From contig CALFBI010000024.1 of NCBI GenBank assembly GCA_937951675.1, positions 1 to 64,000 of the forward strand: a stretch of DNA of 64,000 nucleotides. The letters run 5' to 3'. This stretch comes from an uncultured Verrucomicrobiales bacterium (lineage in GTDB: Bacteria; Verrucomicrobiota; Verrucomicrobiia; Verrucomicrobiales; Akkermansiaceae). A model generated the notes under the pieces. The model ran no database searches, was not told the origin of the DNA, and saw only the letters and a program-made list of their open reading frames with translations. This document shows, piece by piece, positions 34,848 to 43,113 of this stretch (positions are counted from its first letter, which is position 1; the number at the start of each line of letters is the position of its first letter). The position numbers were made by a program, and so were the translations under genes.

Positions 34848-35519
34848 TTACTGGGTCAATGGAGCGAGCTGAATCGTCACGCGACGATTTAACTGACGAC
34901 CTGAAGCGGTGCTATTTGTAGCAACAGGAGTATCCGGCCCCTGCCCTGATACGCGGAAGCGATTGGCGTTCACTCTCCGGCTTTGTAAAAATCTTGCCAC
35001 ACTATGCGCACGGCTCTGAGAGAGACGGTAATTATAATTCCTCTCACCAACACTGTCGGTATGGCCTGTAATATCGACTAAAGTCCGGTTGTATTTATTA
35101 AGCACTTTAGAAACAGAACCTAGCACATCGTAAAAGCCTCCATTAATGGAAGAGCTCCCCGTCGCAAAAGTAATATCTCCGGGCATGACCAGATTGATTT
35201 CGTTCCCATTCCGGCGAATCCCTACGCCAGTGCCTTCGAGTTCCTGACGAAGCTCTGCTTCTTGCTTATCCATATAAGCGCCAATCCCGCCCCCAGTGAG
35301 AGCTCCAATCCCGGCTCCAATCAGCGCTTTCTGACGACGATCGGTGCTACCTTCTCCCGAAAGAGCTCCAACACCCGCTCCTAAAAGGCCACCCAAAAGG
35401 GCCCCGGTCGTAGCCTTCGCTGTTTGAGCTTCTCCTGTATAAGGATTAATGGTCTGGCAAGAAGTAAGCAGAAGACTTCCAACTGCCACGAATGCTAAGG
35501 GTTTTAATAAACGTTTCAT
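34848..35519 (-). CDS. OmpA-family lipoprotein with glycine-zipper (YiaD-like)
   Basis: 223 residues. Lipoprotein signal with lipobox LLLTSC (Cys 21). Residues about 38-90 hold two glycine-zipper stretches (GALLGGLLGAGVGALSG and IGAGIGALTGGGIGAYMD) expected to insert in the membrane. From about 110 an OmpA C-terminal domain binds peptidoglycan: ITFATGSSSI, VDITGHTDSVGERNYN, LSQSRAHSVARFL, and NRRVTIQL. It anchors the outer membrane to the cell wall. Transcribed alone; GGGGGAG lies three bases before the ATG, one of the few SD-like elements in the window. Confidence 0.88.
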   Translation of the reverse strand: MKRLLKPLAFVAVGSLLLTSCQTINPYTGEAQTAKATTGALLGGLLGAGVGALSGEGSTDRRQKALIGAGIGALTGGGIGAYMDKQEAELRQELEGTGVGIRRNGNEINLVMPGDITFATGSSSINGGFYDVLGSVSKVLNKYNRTLVDITGHTDSVGERNYNYRLSQSRAHSVARFLQSRRVNANRFRVSGQGPDTPVATNSTASGRQLNRRVTIQLAPLTQ

Positions 35520-35605
35520 TACTCCCCCAAATTAACCGAAAGCAGCCCTCAAGTCATCTTAAATATCAATTCTTCGGGGGATCACTGATATTAAACCGGC
35601 TTCTT

Positions 35606-36199
35606 TCATTCGCTTTCTTTAGGATCTGCTGGAATTTCGATCCTTTCCCTTTCAAAAAAACGATTCCAATCTTTCTCAGAAAGATTAGCGGGAATCTCTT
35701 TCTGACGAATGAATTTTAATAACCCTAGCCAGTCCCAATATTGGGACAACCCTTCCTTGGGGTAACTGCGATGAAGAAAGCATGAAAAACAGATCTCTAA
35801 ATGGCCGACAATTTCACCTTTTTCTCCATAAAAAATAAAACCATGTCTCGGGATGTAACACAAAGCTCCTAAAGTAGGGGAATGTTTGCCTGTGACTAAA
35901 GACTCTAAATTTGAAACCTCTTTAGCACTAAGGCGTATTACTCGATTTTCCAGAATGCCCGGATGTAATCTCCCATTGACAACAAGAGGCTGCGGGTCGC
36001 TCACTTGATAATCACAAATGACCAAATCCACGTGCGAAAATTCTGGAAGCCAAACACTCCAATCTTGCGCTACCACTCCTTGTGATAATTCAACATCTCC
36101 TACAATCTCAAGATTTACTACAAAATCCTTCGAGTTACTCTTCCCTGAAAAAATGAAATTTAGCCCTAATATCACTAGGGCCATCCGAAGCGTTTGCAT
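35606..36199 (-). CDS. Exported protein of unknown function with a CxxC motif
   Basis: 197 residues from ATG 36199, taken because it opens a short signal-like segment (MQTLRMALVILGLNFIFSG); an ATG 11 codons earlier is possible. The middle contains CYIPRHGFIFYGEKGEIVG followed by HLEICFSCF, a pattern of a conserved His, aromatic strand and paired cysteines seen in small exported proteins of unknown role. The C-terminal half is helical and charged. No enzyme family is recognised. It lies downstream of the VF530-type gene on the same strand. Confidence 0.55.
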   Translation of the reverse strand: MQTLRMALVILGLNFIFSGKSNSKDFVVNLEIVGDVELSQGVVAQDWSVWLPEFSHVDLVICDYQVSDPQPLVVNGRLHPGILENRVIRLSAKEVSNLESLVTGKHSPTLGALCYIPRHGFIFYGEKGEIVGHLEICFSCFLHRSYPKEGLSQYWDWLGLLKFIRQKEIPANLSEKDWNRFFERERIEIPADPKESE

Positions 36200-36266
36200 A
36201 TTAATGCTTAACATTCTAAAAAGTGCGACCATTCTTCAATTAACGAACCAAGGCTTTTAATTTTAG

Positions 36267-36515
36267 CTAAAACGAATCACCTTTCTGATCCTCAAGGGTC
36301 TGCTGTGTTTTCACGTAAAGCCTTTCGACCTTTTCACGCGCCCAAGGGGTCCTTCTTAAGAATTTGAGACTCGATTTAATGGAAGGATCATAAGTAAAGC
36401 AGTTCACCCTGATACGATCGGCCAGCTCTTCCCAACCAAAATGGGATTCAAGGAAAACCAGCATTTTTTCGAGAGTCACTCCTTCACGGAAACGGTTAAG
36501 GGATTGATCAGACAT
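36267..36515 (-). CDS. VF530-type DNA-binding protein (DUF2132)
   Basis: 82 residues, the whole length of the family. GVTLEKMLVFLESHFGWEEL and FTYDPSIKSSLKFLRRTPWAREKVE match the VF530/DUF2132 signature closely. The small helical protein is annotated as double-stranded-DNA-binding from a structure; its biological role is not established. It is divergent from nuoG, and the Rex-type operator lies in the gap between the two. Confidence 0.88.
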   Translation of the reverse strand: MSDQSLNRFREGVTLEKMLVFLESHFGWEELADRIRVNCFTYDPSIKSSLKFLRRTPWAREKVERLYVKTQQTLEDQKGDSF

Positions 36516-36623
36516 TTAATGAAGACCGACAATATATCCACCTCCCTTACAAAGAAAAGCCCTGAAGAAAAAACCTCCTGGGAAACCTTTGGAGCAAGGA
36601 CTTCAGGAGCCCTTCACAACACT

Positions 36624-36641
36624 TTGTGAAAAATTTCACAA
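36624..36641. promoter_or_regulatory. Rex-type operator upstream of nuoG
   Basis: TTGTGAAAAATTTCACAA fits the Rex consensus (TTGTGAA, four bases, TTCACAA) at every defined position. It is the core of a longer perfect inverted repeat from 36619 to 36646 with 13-base arms and a 2-base centre. A further TTCACAA half-site lies at 36613-36619, so half-sites begin at 36613, 36624 and 36635, exactly 11 bp apart. The site is 78 bp before the nuoG ATG. Rex represses respiratory genes when NAD+ dominates and releases DNA on binding NADH. Confidence 0.75.
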
Positions 36642-36719
36642 AGTGTCCTTGCCGCGTCGCTATAGGCTGGTCATATTGCCAGCACGCCGCGCAGGTGCGG
36701 TAGATTTTTGTATTTTAGC

Positions 36720-38474
36720 ATGAGCGATCAAGCACCGGCAAACACTGAAACAGCGCTACCAAAGGATTTGGCAGCGGAGAAGGGTCTCGTCAACGTCCAG
36801 ATTGATGGAGCATGGATCCAGGTTCCTCGCGGAACTCGTATGATCGAAGCTTGTAAAATGGCGGAGAAAGAGGTGCCGCATTATTGCTATCACCCGAAAC
36901 TAACCTCTCCCGGGAATTGCCGGATGTGTTTAGTTCAAATGGGAATGCCTCCACGCCTCGGCCCAGGCCAAGACCCATCCTATAACGAAGAAGGCTTCCA
37001 AGATATTGGTTGGATGCCACGCCCCGTGATTGCTTGCGCTAACACCGTTTCCGAAAACATGGGAATCCGCACCACTGGTGACTTGGTGGAAAACTGCCGC
37101 AAGGGAGTGATGGAGTTCCTCCTTATTAATCACCCTCTTGATTGCCCGATCTGCGATCAGGCCGGTGAGTGTCGCCTCCAAGAATTTTCAGTTGATCACG
37201 GAAACGGAATTTCTCGTTTCCGCGAAAGCAAAGTTAAAAAGCCGAAAAACGTTCCAGTCGGAGACCGGGTTCGTCTTGATGATGAACGTTGCATCATGTG
37301 CAGCCGCTGTATTCGCTTTATGGATGAAGTTGCGGAAGATCCCGTTCTCGGGTTCACCCAACGCGGAACTCATACCACCGTGACTGTTCACCCCGGACAA
37401 AAGCTTAATAGTAACTATTCTCTTAACACGGTCGATATTTGCCCAGTAGGAGCTTTGACCTCGGAAGACTTCCGCTTCCAAATGCGTGTTTGGTTCTTAA
37501 AAGAAACCAACACTATCGACACCAACTGCGGAACAGGTTGTAACACAACCGTTTGGACCAGAGGGAATAAAATTTTCCGGATCACACCTCGTCAAAATGA
37601 CGAGGTGAATTCGACTTGGATGCCGGACAGTCATCGCCTCAGCTTTGACCATGTTTCGGCGGATGACCGCTTAACGGAAGTTCTTTTGAGAAAGGAAGAT
37701 GGCCAGCATCAAGTCAGCACTTGGGAAACCGCTATCACCCAATCAGCAGAAGCCTTAAAAGCTTTCTCAGGTGAAGAAATCGCCGTAATTGGGTCCGCAA
37801 ACCAAACCAACGAGGAACTCTACCTTCTTGGCCGTGTCGCTCAATCGCTCAACACTTCTCACATCTCGACTGTAGGCCGCATCGGGGAATCTGACGGAAA
37901 ACTCATTTCCGCAGATCGTAATGCGAACACGACTGGAGCTCAACTTATCTGGCAAATCACTCCAGACGAACAACTTACTTCCATCCGCGAAGGGGTCCAA
38001 CAAGGACGAATCAAAGCCCTCATTTGCTCTCAAGAAGACCTTCTTTCAGAGGCTGGCTTCACAGAGGAGGATCTCGAAAAACTGGAATACCTCGTAGTTA
38101 CGGCGACCAATGCTAATGGCACGGCTCGTCACGCCAACCTGGTCCTCCCTGCGGCTACCGCATTTGAGAAACGCGGCTCTTTGGTGAATGTTGCTGGACG
38201 CCTGCAGAAACTTAACCCTGCCCTCTTAGTCCCTGGAGATGCACGGGATGATTGGCAAATCCTTAATACTCTTTTCGCTAGCATTTCAGGAGAAGACGGC
38301 TTTGGATCACTCACTTCTGTCTTTAAAGAACTTACGTCTCAGACCGAATCCTTCTCAGGGCAAACTTATAGCTCCATTGGAGACCAAGGGGTCGTCATTA
38401 CTCAAACGGGAGTTCACATTCCCCTTATCGAACAAGAAGCGACCCGCAAATCTTCCGGGCAAATTGTAGGTTAA
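36720..38474 (+). CDS. nuoG: NADH-quinone oxidoreductase subunit G
   Basis: 584 residues from ATG 36720 (a TTG four codons earlier is less likely). Peripheral-arm electron-transfer subunit of complex I. The N-terminal [2Fe-2S] site is HYCYHPKLTSPGNCRMCL; the next iron-sulfur segments are HPLDCPICDQAGECRLQEF and ERCIMCSRCIRF with VDICPVGAL. The molybdopterin-like domain is shortened (many NuoG proteins reach 700-900 residues) and its entry has only CGTGC, so the extra N7 cluster is probably missing. It heads a run of eight nuo genes; nuoA-F are not in the window. Confidence 0.95.
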   Translation: MSDQAPANTETALPKDLAAEKGLVNVQIDGAWIQVPRGTRMIEACKMAEKEVPHYCYHPKLTSPGNCRMCLVQMGMPPRLGPGQDPSYNEEGFQDIGWMPRPVIACANTVSENMGIRTTGDLVENCRKGVMEFLLINHPLDCPICDQAGECRLQEFSVDHGNGISRFRESKVKKPKNVPVGDRVRLDDERCIMCSRCIRFMDEVAEDPVLGFTQRGTHTTVTVHPGQKLNSNYSLNTVDICPVGALTSEDFRFQMRVWFLKETNTIDTNCGTGCNTTVWTRGNKIFRITPRQNDEVNSTWMPDSHRLSFDHVSADDRLTEVLLRKEDGQHQVSTWETAITQSAEALKAFSGEEIAVIGSANQTNEELYLLGRVAQSLNTSHISTVGRIGESDGKLISADRNANTTGAQLIWQITPDEQLTSIREGVQQGRIKALICSQEDLLSEAGFTEEDLEKLEYLVVTATNANGTARHANLVLPAATAFEKRGSLVNVAGRLQKLNPALLVPGDARDDWQILNTLFASISGEDGFGSLTSVFKELTSQTESFSGQTYSSIGDQGVVITQTGVHIPLIEQEATRKSSGQIVG

Positions 38475-38492
38475 TCATTCTTTTCTGATCAC

Positions 38493-39626
38493 ATGGATCC
38501 TTTTTTCATCTTCATTACGGTCGTAAAAATCATTACGATCACTTTCTTGGTTGTTTTGCCGATGGTCGCTTACGCCGTTTATGCAGAACGCCGGTTCTCG
38601 GCCATCCTCCAGGATCGGGTCGGACCAAACCGCACCATGATCCCGCTTAAAATTTTTGGAGCGAAAAAAGATCTTAATCTTCCTCTCGGCGGACTAACGC
38701 AACCGATTGCCGATGGGATCAAATTCCTTCTTAAAGAGGATTTTACCCCGAACCATGTGCGCAAGCCCTTTTACTGGCTAGCTCCAGCGCTTACAATGGT
38801 TCCTTCTTTGGTGACTGTCGCCGTCGTTCCTTTCGGGAGTGATCTTCGCCTTGGCGACCGCATCATCCCTCTTTCCGTGGCCGATATTAACATTGGCCCT
38901 CTCTTTGTCTTCGCCGTTTCTTCTCTCGCTGTTTACGGAATCACTCTTGCGGGGTGGGCCTCAAACTCCAAATATTCTTTCTTCGGAGGGGTTCGCGCCT
39001 GCGCTCAAATGATTTCTTATGAGATTGCGCTCGGACTTTCGATTATTCCGATTCTTCTCATCATGGGAGAGCTCAACCTCAATGAGATTGTAAAATACCA
39101 GGCCGCTAATGGTTGGTTGATTTTCCCATTCTGGGGAGAAGGCCTCAGCTTGAAAGGCTTCCTTTTACTCATCCCCTGCCTCATCTCTTTCATTATCTTC
39201 ACCGTTTCGATCTTTGCTGAAACGAACCGGATGCCTTTCGATTTACCAGAATGTGAAACGGAGCTCGTTGGTGGTTACCATACCGAGTATTCTTCGATGA
39301 AGTTTGCCCTCTTCTTCTTAGGTGAATACGCTGCCATGATTGTTGGGTCAGCGCTTATCGTCACCCTTTTCCTTGGAGGCTGGTCTCTACCTTTCGGATG
39401 GAGTGAATCTGAATTCATGTCCTCAGGAAGTATTCCGGCGGCCTTGATTCACGTCGGATGTTTCCTTACGAAAGTCATTGCCTTCATTCTTTTCTTCATC
39501 TGGGTTCGCTGGTCTGTGCCACGGGTCCGTTACGACCAACTGATGAAACTCGGGTGGGTGGTCTTCTTTGAAGCCGCACTCGTTAACGTTTTCCTCACCG
39601 CTTTCATTCTTTACTACGTTCGCTAA
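38493..39626 (+). CDS. nuoH: NADH-quinone oxidoreductase subunit H
   Basis: 377 residues with eight to nine membrane helices. It forms the quinone-entry chamber at the joint between peripheral and membrane arms. Characteristic stretches are YAERRFSAILQDRVGPNRTM (first helix to loop), ADGIKFLLKEDFTP, the acidic loop FAETNRMPFDLPECETELVG, and GYHTEYSSMKFALFFLGEY. It begins 18 bp after nuoG. Confidence 0.97.
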   Translation: MDPFFIFITVVKIITITFLVVLPMVAYAVYAERRFSAILQDRVGPNRTMIPLKIFGAKKDLNLPLGGLTQPIADGIKFLLKEDFTPNHVRKPFYWLAPALTMVPSLVTVAVVPFGSDLRLGDRIIPLSVADINIGPLFVFAVSSLAVYGITLAGWASNSKYSFFGGVRACAQMISYEIALGLSIIPILLIMGELNLNEIVKYQAANGWLIFPFWGEGLSLKGFLLLIPCLISFIIFTVSIFAETNRMPFDLPECETELVGGYHTEYSSMKFALFFLGEYAAMIVGSALIVTLFLGGWSLPFGWSESEFMSSGSIPAALIHVGCFLTKVIAFILFFIWVRWSVPRVRYDQLMKLGWVVFFEAALVNVFLTAFILYYVR

Positions 39627-39665
39627 GGCGACTCATCCCTTTTACCTTCTACTATTTTTCATCCT

Positions 39666-40235
39666 ATGGCAGAGATCAAAGTCATCAAACGCCCGCAGCT
39701 GTCTCTTGGTGACAAGCTCTATCTTCCTGCGATCGCGAAGGGGTTATTTTTAACGTTCACGCATGCAATCAGCTCCCTACGAGGAACAACGCGAGGAGCA
39801 AAGAAAATGAGATCCTCCGGACTCGGCGTTACAATGCAATATCCTGAGGAAAAATGGGATGATAGCCTTCCGGAGTATTACCGTGGAGTTCCCGCTCTTG
39901 TTACCAACGAAGAAGACCGCGAAAAGTGTGTCTCTTGCCAACTTTGTGAATTCATCTGTCCTCCAAAGGCGATCAAAATCACTCCTGGTGAAATCCCTTC
40001 AGACGACCCTTGGGCGAAAGTTGAAAAACGCCCACAAGCTTTTGACATCGACATGACCCGCTGCATTTATTGCGGAATGTGTGAAGAAGTCTGCCCCGAA
40101 GAAGCTATTTTCCTACGTAAAGACTATGTTGTCACTGGAAGTGACCGGAGCGAAATGGTTCACGATAAGGACCGCCTTTACGAAATTGGAGGCAAGCGCG
40201 TTGGTCTTGTTAACAAATGGAATGACCTGAAGTAA
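39666..40235 (+). CDS. nuoI: NADH-quinone oxidoreductase subunit I
   Basis: 189 residues. It carries the N6a and N6b [4Fe-4S] clusters that pass electrons towards N2: CVSCQLCEFICPPKAI and CIYCGMCEEVCPEEAIF, each CxxCxxCxxxCP. An amphipathic N-terminal region (KGLFLTFTHAISSLRGTTR) attaches it to the membrane arm. The insertion between the two cluster motifs, including SDDPWAKVEKRPQAF, is within the family range. It starts 39 bp after nuoH. Confidence 0.97.
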   Translation: MAEIKVIKRPQLSLGDKLYLPAIAKGLFLTFTHAISSLRGTTRGAKKMRSSGLGVTMQYPEEKWDDSLPEYYRGVPALVTNEEDREKCVSCQLCEFICPPKAIKITPGEIPSDDPWAKVEKRPQAFDIDMTRCIYCGMCEEVCPEEAIFLRKDYVVTGSDRSEMVHDKDRLYEIGGKRVGLVNKWNDLK

Positions 40236-40279
40236 TCAGCTTAATCTCTGTTCCGAATCACTTTAAATCACTCACTCTC

Positions 40280-40870
40280 GTGCCCACTCTTTTCTTCTAT
40301 TTCTTCGCCATCCTCGCTATTTCGGGGGCTGTTGCGCTTGTTGTCTTCCGTAACCCTGTCTCGAGCGCCCTTTCGATGGTCGCTTCTTTTGTTGGATTCG
40401 CAGGACTCTTTATCGGACTCAATGCTTACTTCATAGGTGTCATCCAGATCCTTGTTTATGCAGGAGCGATCATGGTTCTCTTCATTTTCATCATCATGTT
40501 GTTGGACCTAAAGAAAGAGGAGTCTAAAAAGTTCCCTATTACGACCGTGATTGGAGCACTTCTTATTCCAGGACTTTTCATGCTCCAACTCGTTGGGATC
40601 TTCGGAAACTTTGATGACAAGAAACATCAAGCCCTCGACCTCCCGGCTTCTGCCGAGCACTACCAAGAAGAAGCTCCTAAAATCGCAGCAACTCTCTCCG
40701 GAGCTAATGGTGAAGCGCCTTCTCTTCCTGATGTCAATCTCATCGGCCAAAAGCTCTTTACCGAGTTTAACTTCCCTTTCCAAGTGATGGGAATTCTCCT
40801 CCTCGTCGCCACTATCGGCGTCGTGGTTCTCTCAAAGCGTTCTCCATCCACATCAGCTTCTGATCAATAA
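40280..40870 (+). CDS. nuoJ: NADH-quinone oxidoreductase subunit J
   Basis: 196 residues from a GTG start. Membrane subunit with five helices. The third helix is typical: VIQILVYAGAIMVLFIFIIM contains the pi-bulge region next to the E-channel. A soluble loop of about 60 residues between helices 4 and 5 is longer than in E. coli. It lies 44 bp after nuoI and 3 bp before nuoK. Confidence 0.95.
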   Translation: MPTLFFYFFAILAISGAVALVVFRNPVSSALSMVASFVGFAGLFIGLNAYFIGVIQILVYAGAIMVLFIFIIMLLDLKKEESKKFPITTVIGALLIPGLFMLQLVGIFGNFDDKKHQALDLPASAEHYQEEAPKIAATLSGANGEAPSLPDVNLIGQKLFTEFNFPFQVMGILLLVATIGVVVLSKRSPSTSASDQ

Positions 40871-40873
40871 GCC

Positions 40874-41194
40874 ATGGCTACCTTACACGAATACCTCTTT
40901 GTCTCAGGGCTCCTTTTTGCAATTGGCCTTGCTGGCGTGATTGCTCGCCGCAACATCATTGTCATCTTCATGTGTTTAGAAATGATGCTGAGTGCCGCGA
41001 ACCTGACTCTTGTTGCTTTTTCTCGATTCAATACCGCCGAGACAGGCCTTCCTGATTACGACGGTCAAATGCTCGTCTTTTTCATCATCACCGTGGCCGC
41101 GGCAGAAGTGGCCGTCGGACTGGCCATTATTGTGGCTCTTTACCGTGCTCGTCAGACGGTCAACGTAAACGACCTTACTAGCCTACGCGGATAA
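40874..41194 (+). CDS. nuoK: NADH-quinone oxidoreductase subunit K
   Basis: 106 residues and three membrane helices, the usual form of the Mrp-type small subunit. The two buried glutamates that take part in proton transfer lie in [17 protein letters not shown] and [19 protein letters not shown]. It follows nuoJ by 3 bp and precedes nuoL by 41 bp. Confidence 0.97.
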   Translation: MATLHEYLFVSGLLFAIGLAGVIARRNIIVIFMCLEMMLSAANLTLVAFSRFNTAETGLPDYDGQMLVFFIITVAAAEVAVGLAIIVALYRARQTVNVNDLTSLRG

Positions 41195-41235
41195 CTCCCC
41201 TTTTTCGGAACTTTTCTTTTCTACTCGACTGATCC

Positions 41236-43110
41236 ATGGACATCACTTGGTTACTTTTTTTACTCCCGATCGCCTCTGCTGCGATCGGCTGGCTCCTCCT
41301 GAATAAACAACACACCCTGGCCGCTTATCTTTCGACAGCGTCAGTGATTGCGACCTTTGTGATTTCAGTCAGTATGCTGCTTGCCGGTAAAGATACACAG
41401 GCTAGCTTTAACTGGGCGAGTGTAGGTGACTTCCACGTGAAGATCGGCTTCATGGCTGACCAAATGGCACGAGGCATGATGATTGTTGTGACCGGAGTGG
41501 GAATGCTCGTCCACGTCTTCTCACTGCCTTACATGAAGAAAGACGCGGCAAAAGCCCGTTACTTCGCTTGCCTTTCTCTCTTCATGTTCTCCATGACGGG
41601 GATTGTTCTTTCCGATAACTTCTTGATGACCTTCATGTTTTGGGAGCTTGTTGGGTTGAGTTCTTACCTTTTAATCGGCCACTGGTATCAGAAGGAATCA
41701 GCAGCAGATGCCGCTAAGAAAGCCTTTTTGACAAACCGGATTGGTGACTTTGGGTTCATGATCGGGATTCTCATGATTTGGGGAATCGCAGGAAGTGTTT
41801 CCTTCGCCGGAATCGCAGATTGGGCCTCACATGTAGGAACCTTGACTCCTCTTATGACCGCGACACTTGGGGCAGCGACTCTTTGTATCTTCTGCGGAGC
41901 CATTGGTAAGTCAGCACAGATGCCTCTCCACGTTTGGCTTCCAGACGCGATGGAAGGCCCTACTCCAGTTTCCGCTCTCATTCACGCCGCTACGATGGTT
42001 GCGGCTGGGATTTTCATGATGGTGCGTTTCTTCACCTGCTTTGAAACGGGTGAGGCTCATGGCGCACCGGAAGCAGACCATGCGGCCGTCTCTCTCATTC
42101 CTTCTTTTGCTTGGACGACGATCGCAGTGATCGGAATCGTAACTTCTCTTGCGGCAGCCTTCATGGCGACTCAGCAAGATGATATCAAAAAAATCCTCGC
42201 TTATTCGACGCTCTCTCAACTCGGTTACATGGTGATGGCCGTTGGCCTCCAAGGCTCCGAGGCGAGCATGTTCCACCTCTATACTCACGCTTGGTTCAAA
42301 GCACTCCTCTTCCTCGGTTCTGGTGCGGTCATCTACGCTTGCCATCACGAACAAAACATCTGGAAAATGGGCGGCCTTCTTAAAAAGATGCCTATTACCG
42401 CGATCACCTTCCTCATCGCTACTCTCGCTCTTGCCGGATTCCCTATGACGGCCGGGTTCTTCTCCAAGGAACAAATTTTACACGTCGCTAATCATCAAGG
42501 AGGCATGCTCTTTTTCATCCCGACCGTATTGGTTGCCATCTTAACGACCTTCTACATGTTCCGTCTCGTATTCGTTGTCTTCTTCGGTAAAAACCGGAGT
42601 GAAAACGCAGAACACGCCCATGAAGTTGGCCCGCTGATGTTCATCCCTCTCATTGCTTTAACCGTTATGGCTGTGATTGCCGGTTACGAAGGGATTGCGG
42701 GGCAAATGGCTCCTCTCTTCCATCACGAAAAAGTGAATTTTGGGAGTATTGAATTCCTTTCCTCAATTGGGGCTTTCATCGTTGGCCTCGTCCTTGCCTT
42801 TGTCTTCTACTTCAATAAAGACGAAGATAAACTTTCTGGTAACGTTCTCTCAAAGGTTTTTGCCAACAAGTTCTACATTGACGAATTTTACGCGAAACTC
42901 GTTCGTGTTTTCCAAGACGCGGTAGCCGCGGTTGTTCACTTCTTTGATGAAATTTTAATCGGTGGAATTCTCGTGGGAGGCCTCAGCCGTAGTGCTGCTG
43001 GATTCGGCGCACTTTTCCGCCGTCTCCATTCTGGAAACCTTCAAGGATATGCGACTCTCTTCGGAGCAGGAGCACTCCTGATCATTTATCTTACTGTCTT
43101 CGTCTTTTAA
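41236..43110 (+). CDS. nuoL: NADH-quinone oxidoreductase subunit L
   Basis: 624 residues. Distal antiporter-like proton-pumping subunit. The glutamate of helix 5 is in FMFWELVGLSSYLLIG; the helix-7 lysine and its neighbours are in GKSAQMPLHVWLPDAMEGPT; the helix-8 region is ALIHAATMVAAGIFMMVRF; and the long lateral helix and C-terminal anchor are present. Everything expected for a working pump is retained, unlike NuoM. It starts 41 bp after nuoK and ends 3 bp before nuoM. Confidence 0.97.
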   Translation: MDITWLLFLLPIASAAIGWLLLNKQHTLAAYLSTASVIATFVISVSMLLAGKDTQASFNWASVGDFHVKIGFMADQMARGMMIVVTGVGMLVHVFSLPYMKKDAAKARYFACLSLFMFSMTGIVLSDNFLMTFMFWELVGLSSYLLIGHWYQKESAADAAKKAFLTNRIGDFGFMIGILMIWGIAGSVSFAGIADWASHVGTLTPLMTATLGAATLCIFCGAIGKSAQMPLHVWLPDAMEGPTPVSALIHAATMVAAGIFMMVRFFTCFETGEAHGAPEADHAAVSLIPSFAWTTIAVIGIVTSLAAAFMATQQDDIKKILAYSTLSQLGYMVMAVGLQGSEASMFHLYTHAWFKALLFLGSGAVIYACHHEQNIWKMGGLLKKMPITAITFLIATLALAGFPMTAGFFSKEQILHVANHQGGMLFFIPTVLVAILTTFYMFRLVFVVFFGKNRSENAEHAHEVGPLMFIPLIALTVMAVIAGYEGIAGQMAPLFHHEKVNFGSIEFLSSIGAFIVGLVLAFVFYFNKDEDKLSGNVLSKVFANKFYIDEFYAKLVRVFQDAVAAVVHFFDEILIGGILVGGLSRSAAGFGALFRRLHSGNLQGYATLFGAGALLIIYLTVFVF

Positions 43111-43113
43111 ACT

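Noticed and set aside
41911-42474. 187-codon minus-strand ORF inside nuoL
   Set aside because: Composition is His/Arg-rich nonsense typical of the reverse frame of a membrane protein gene; no start signal or homology.
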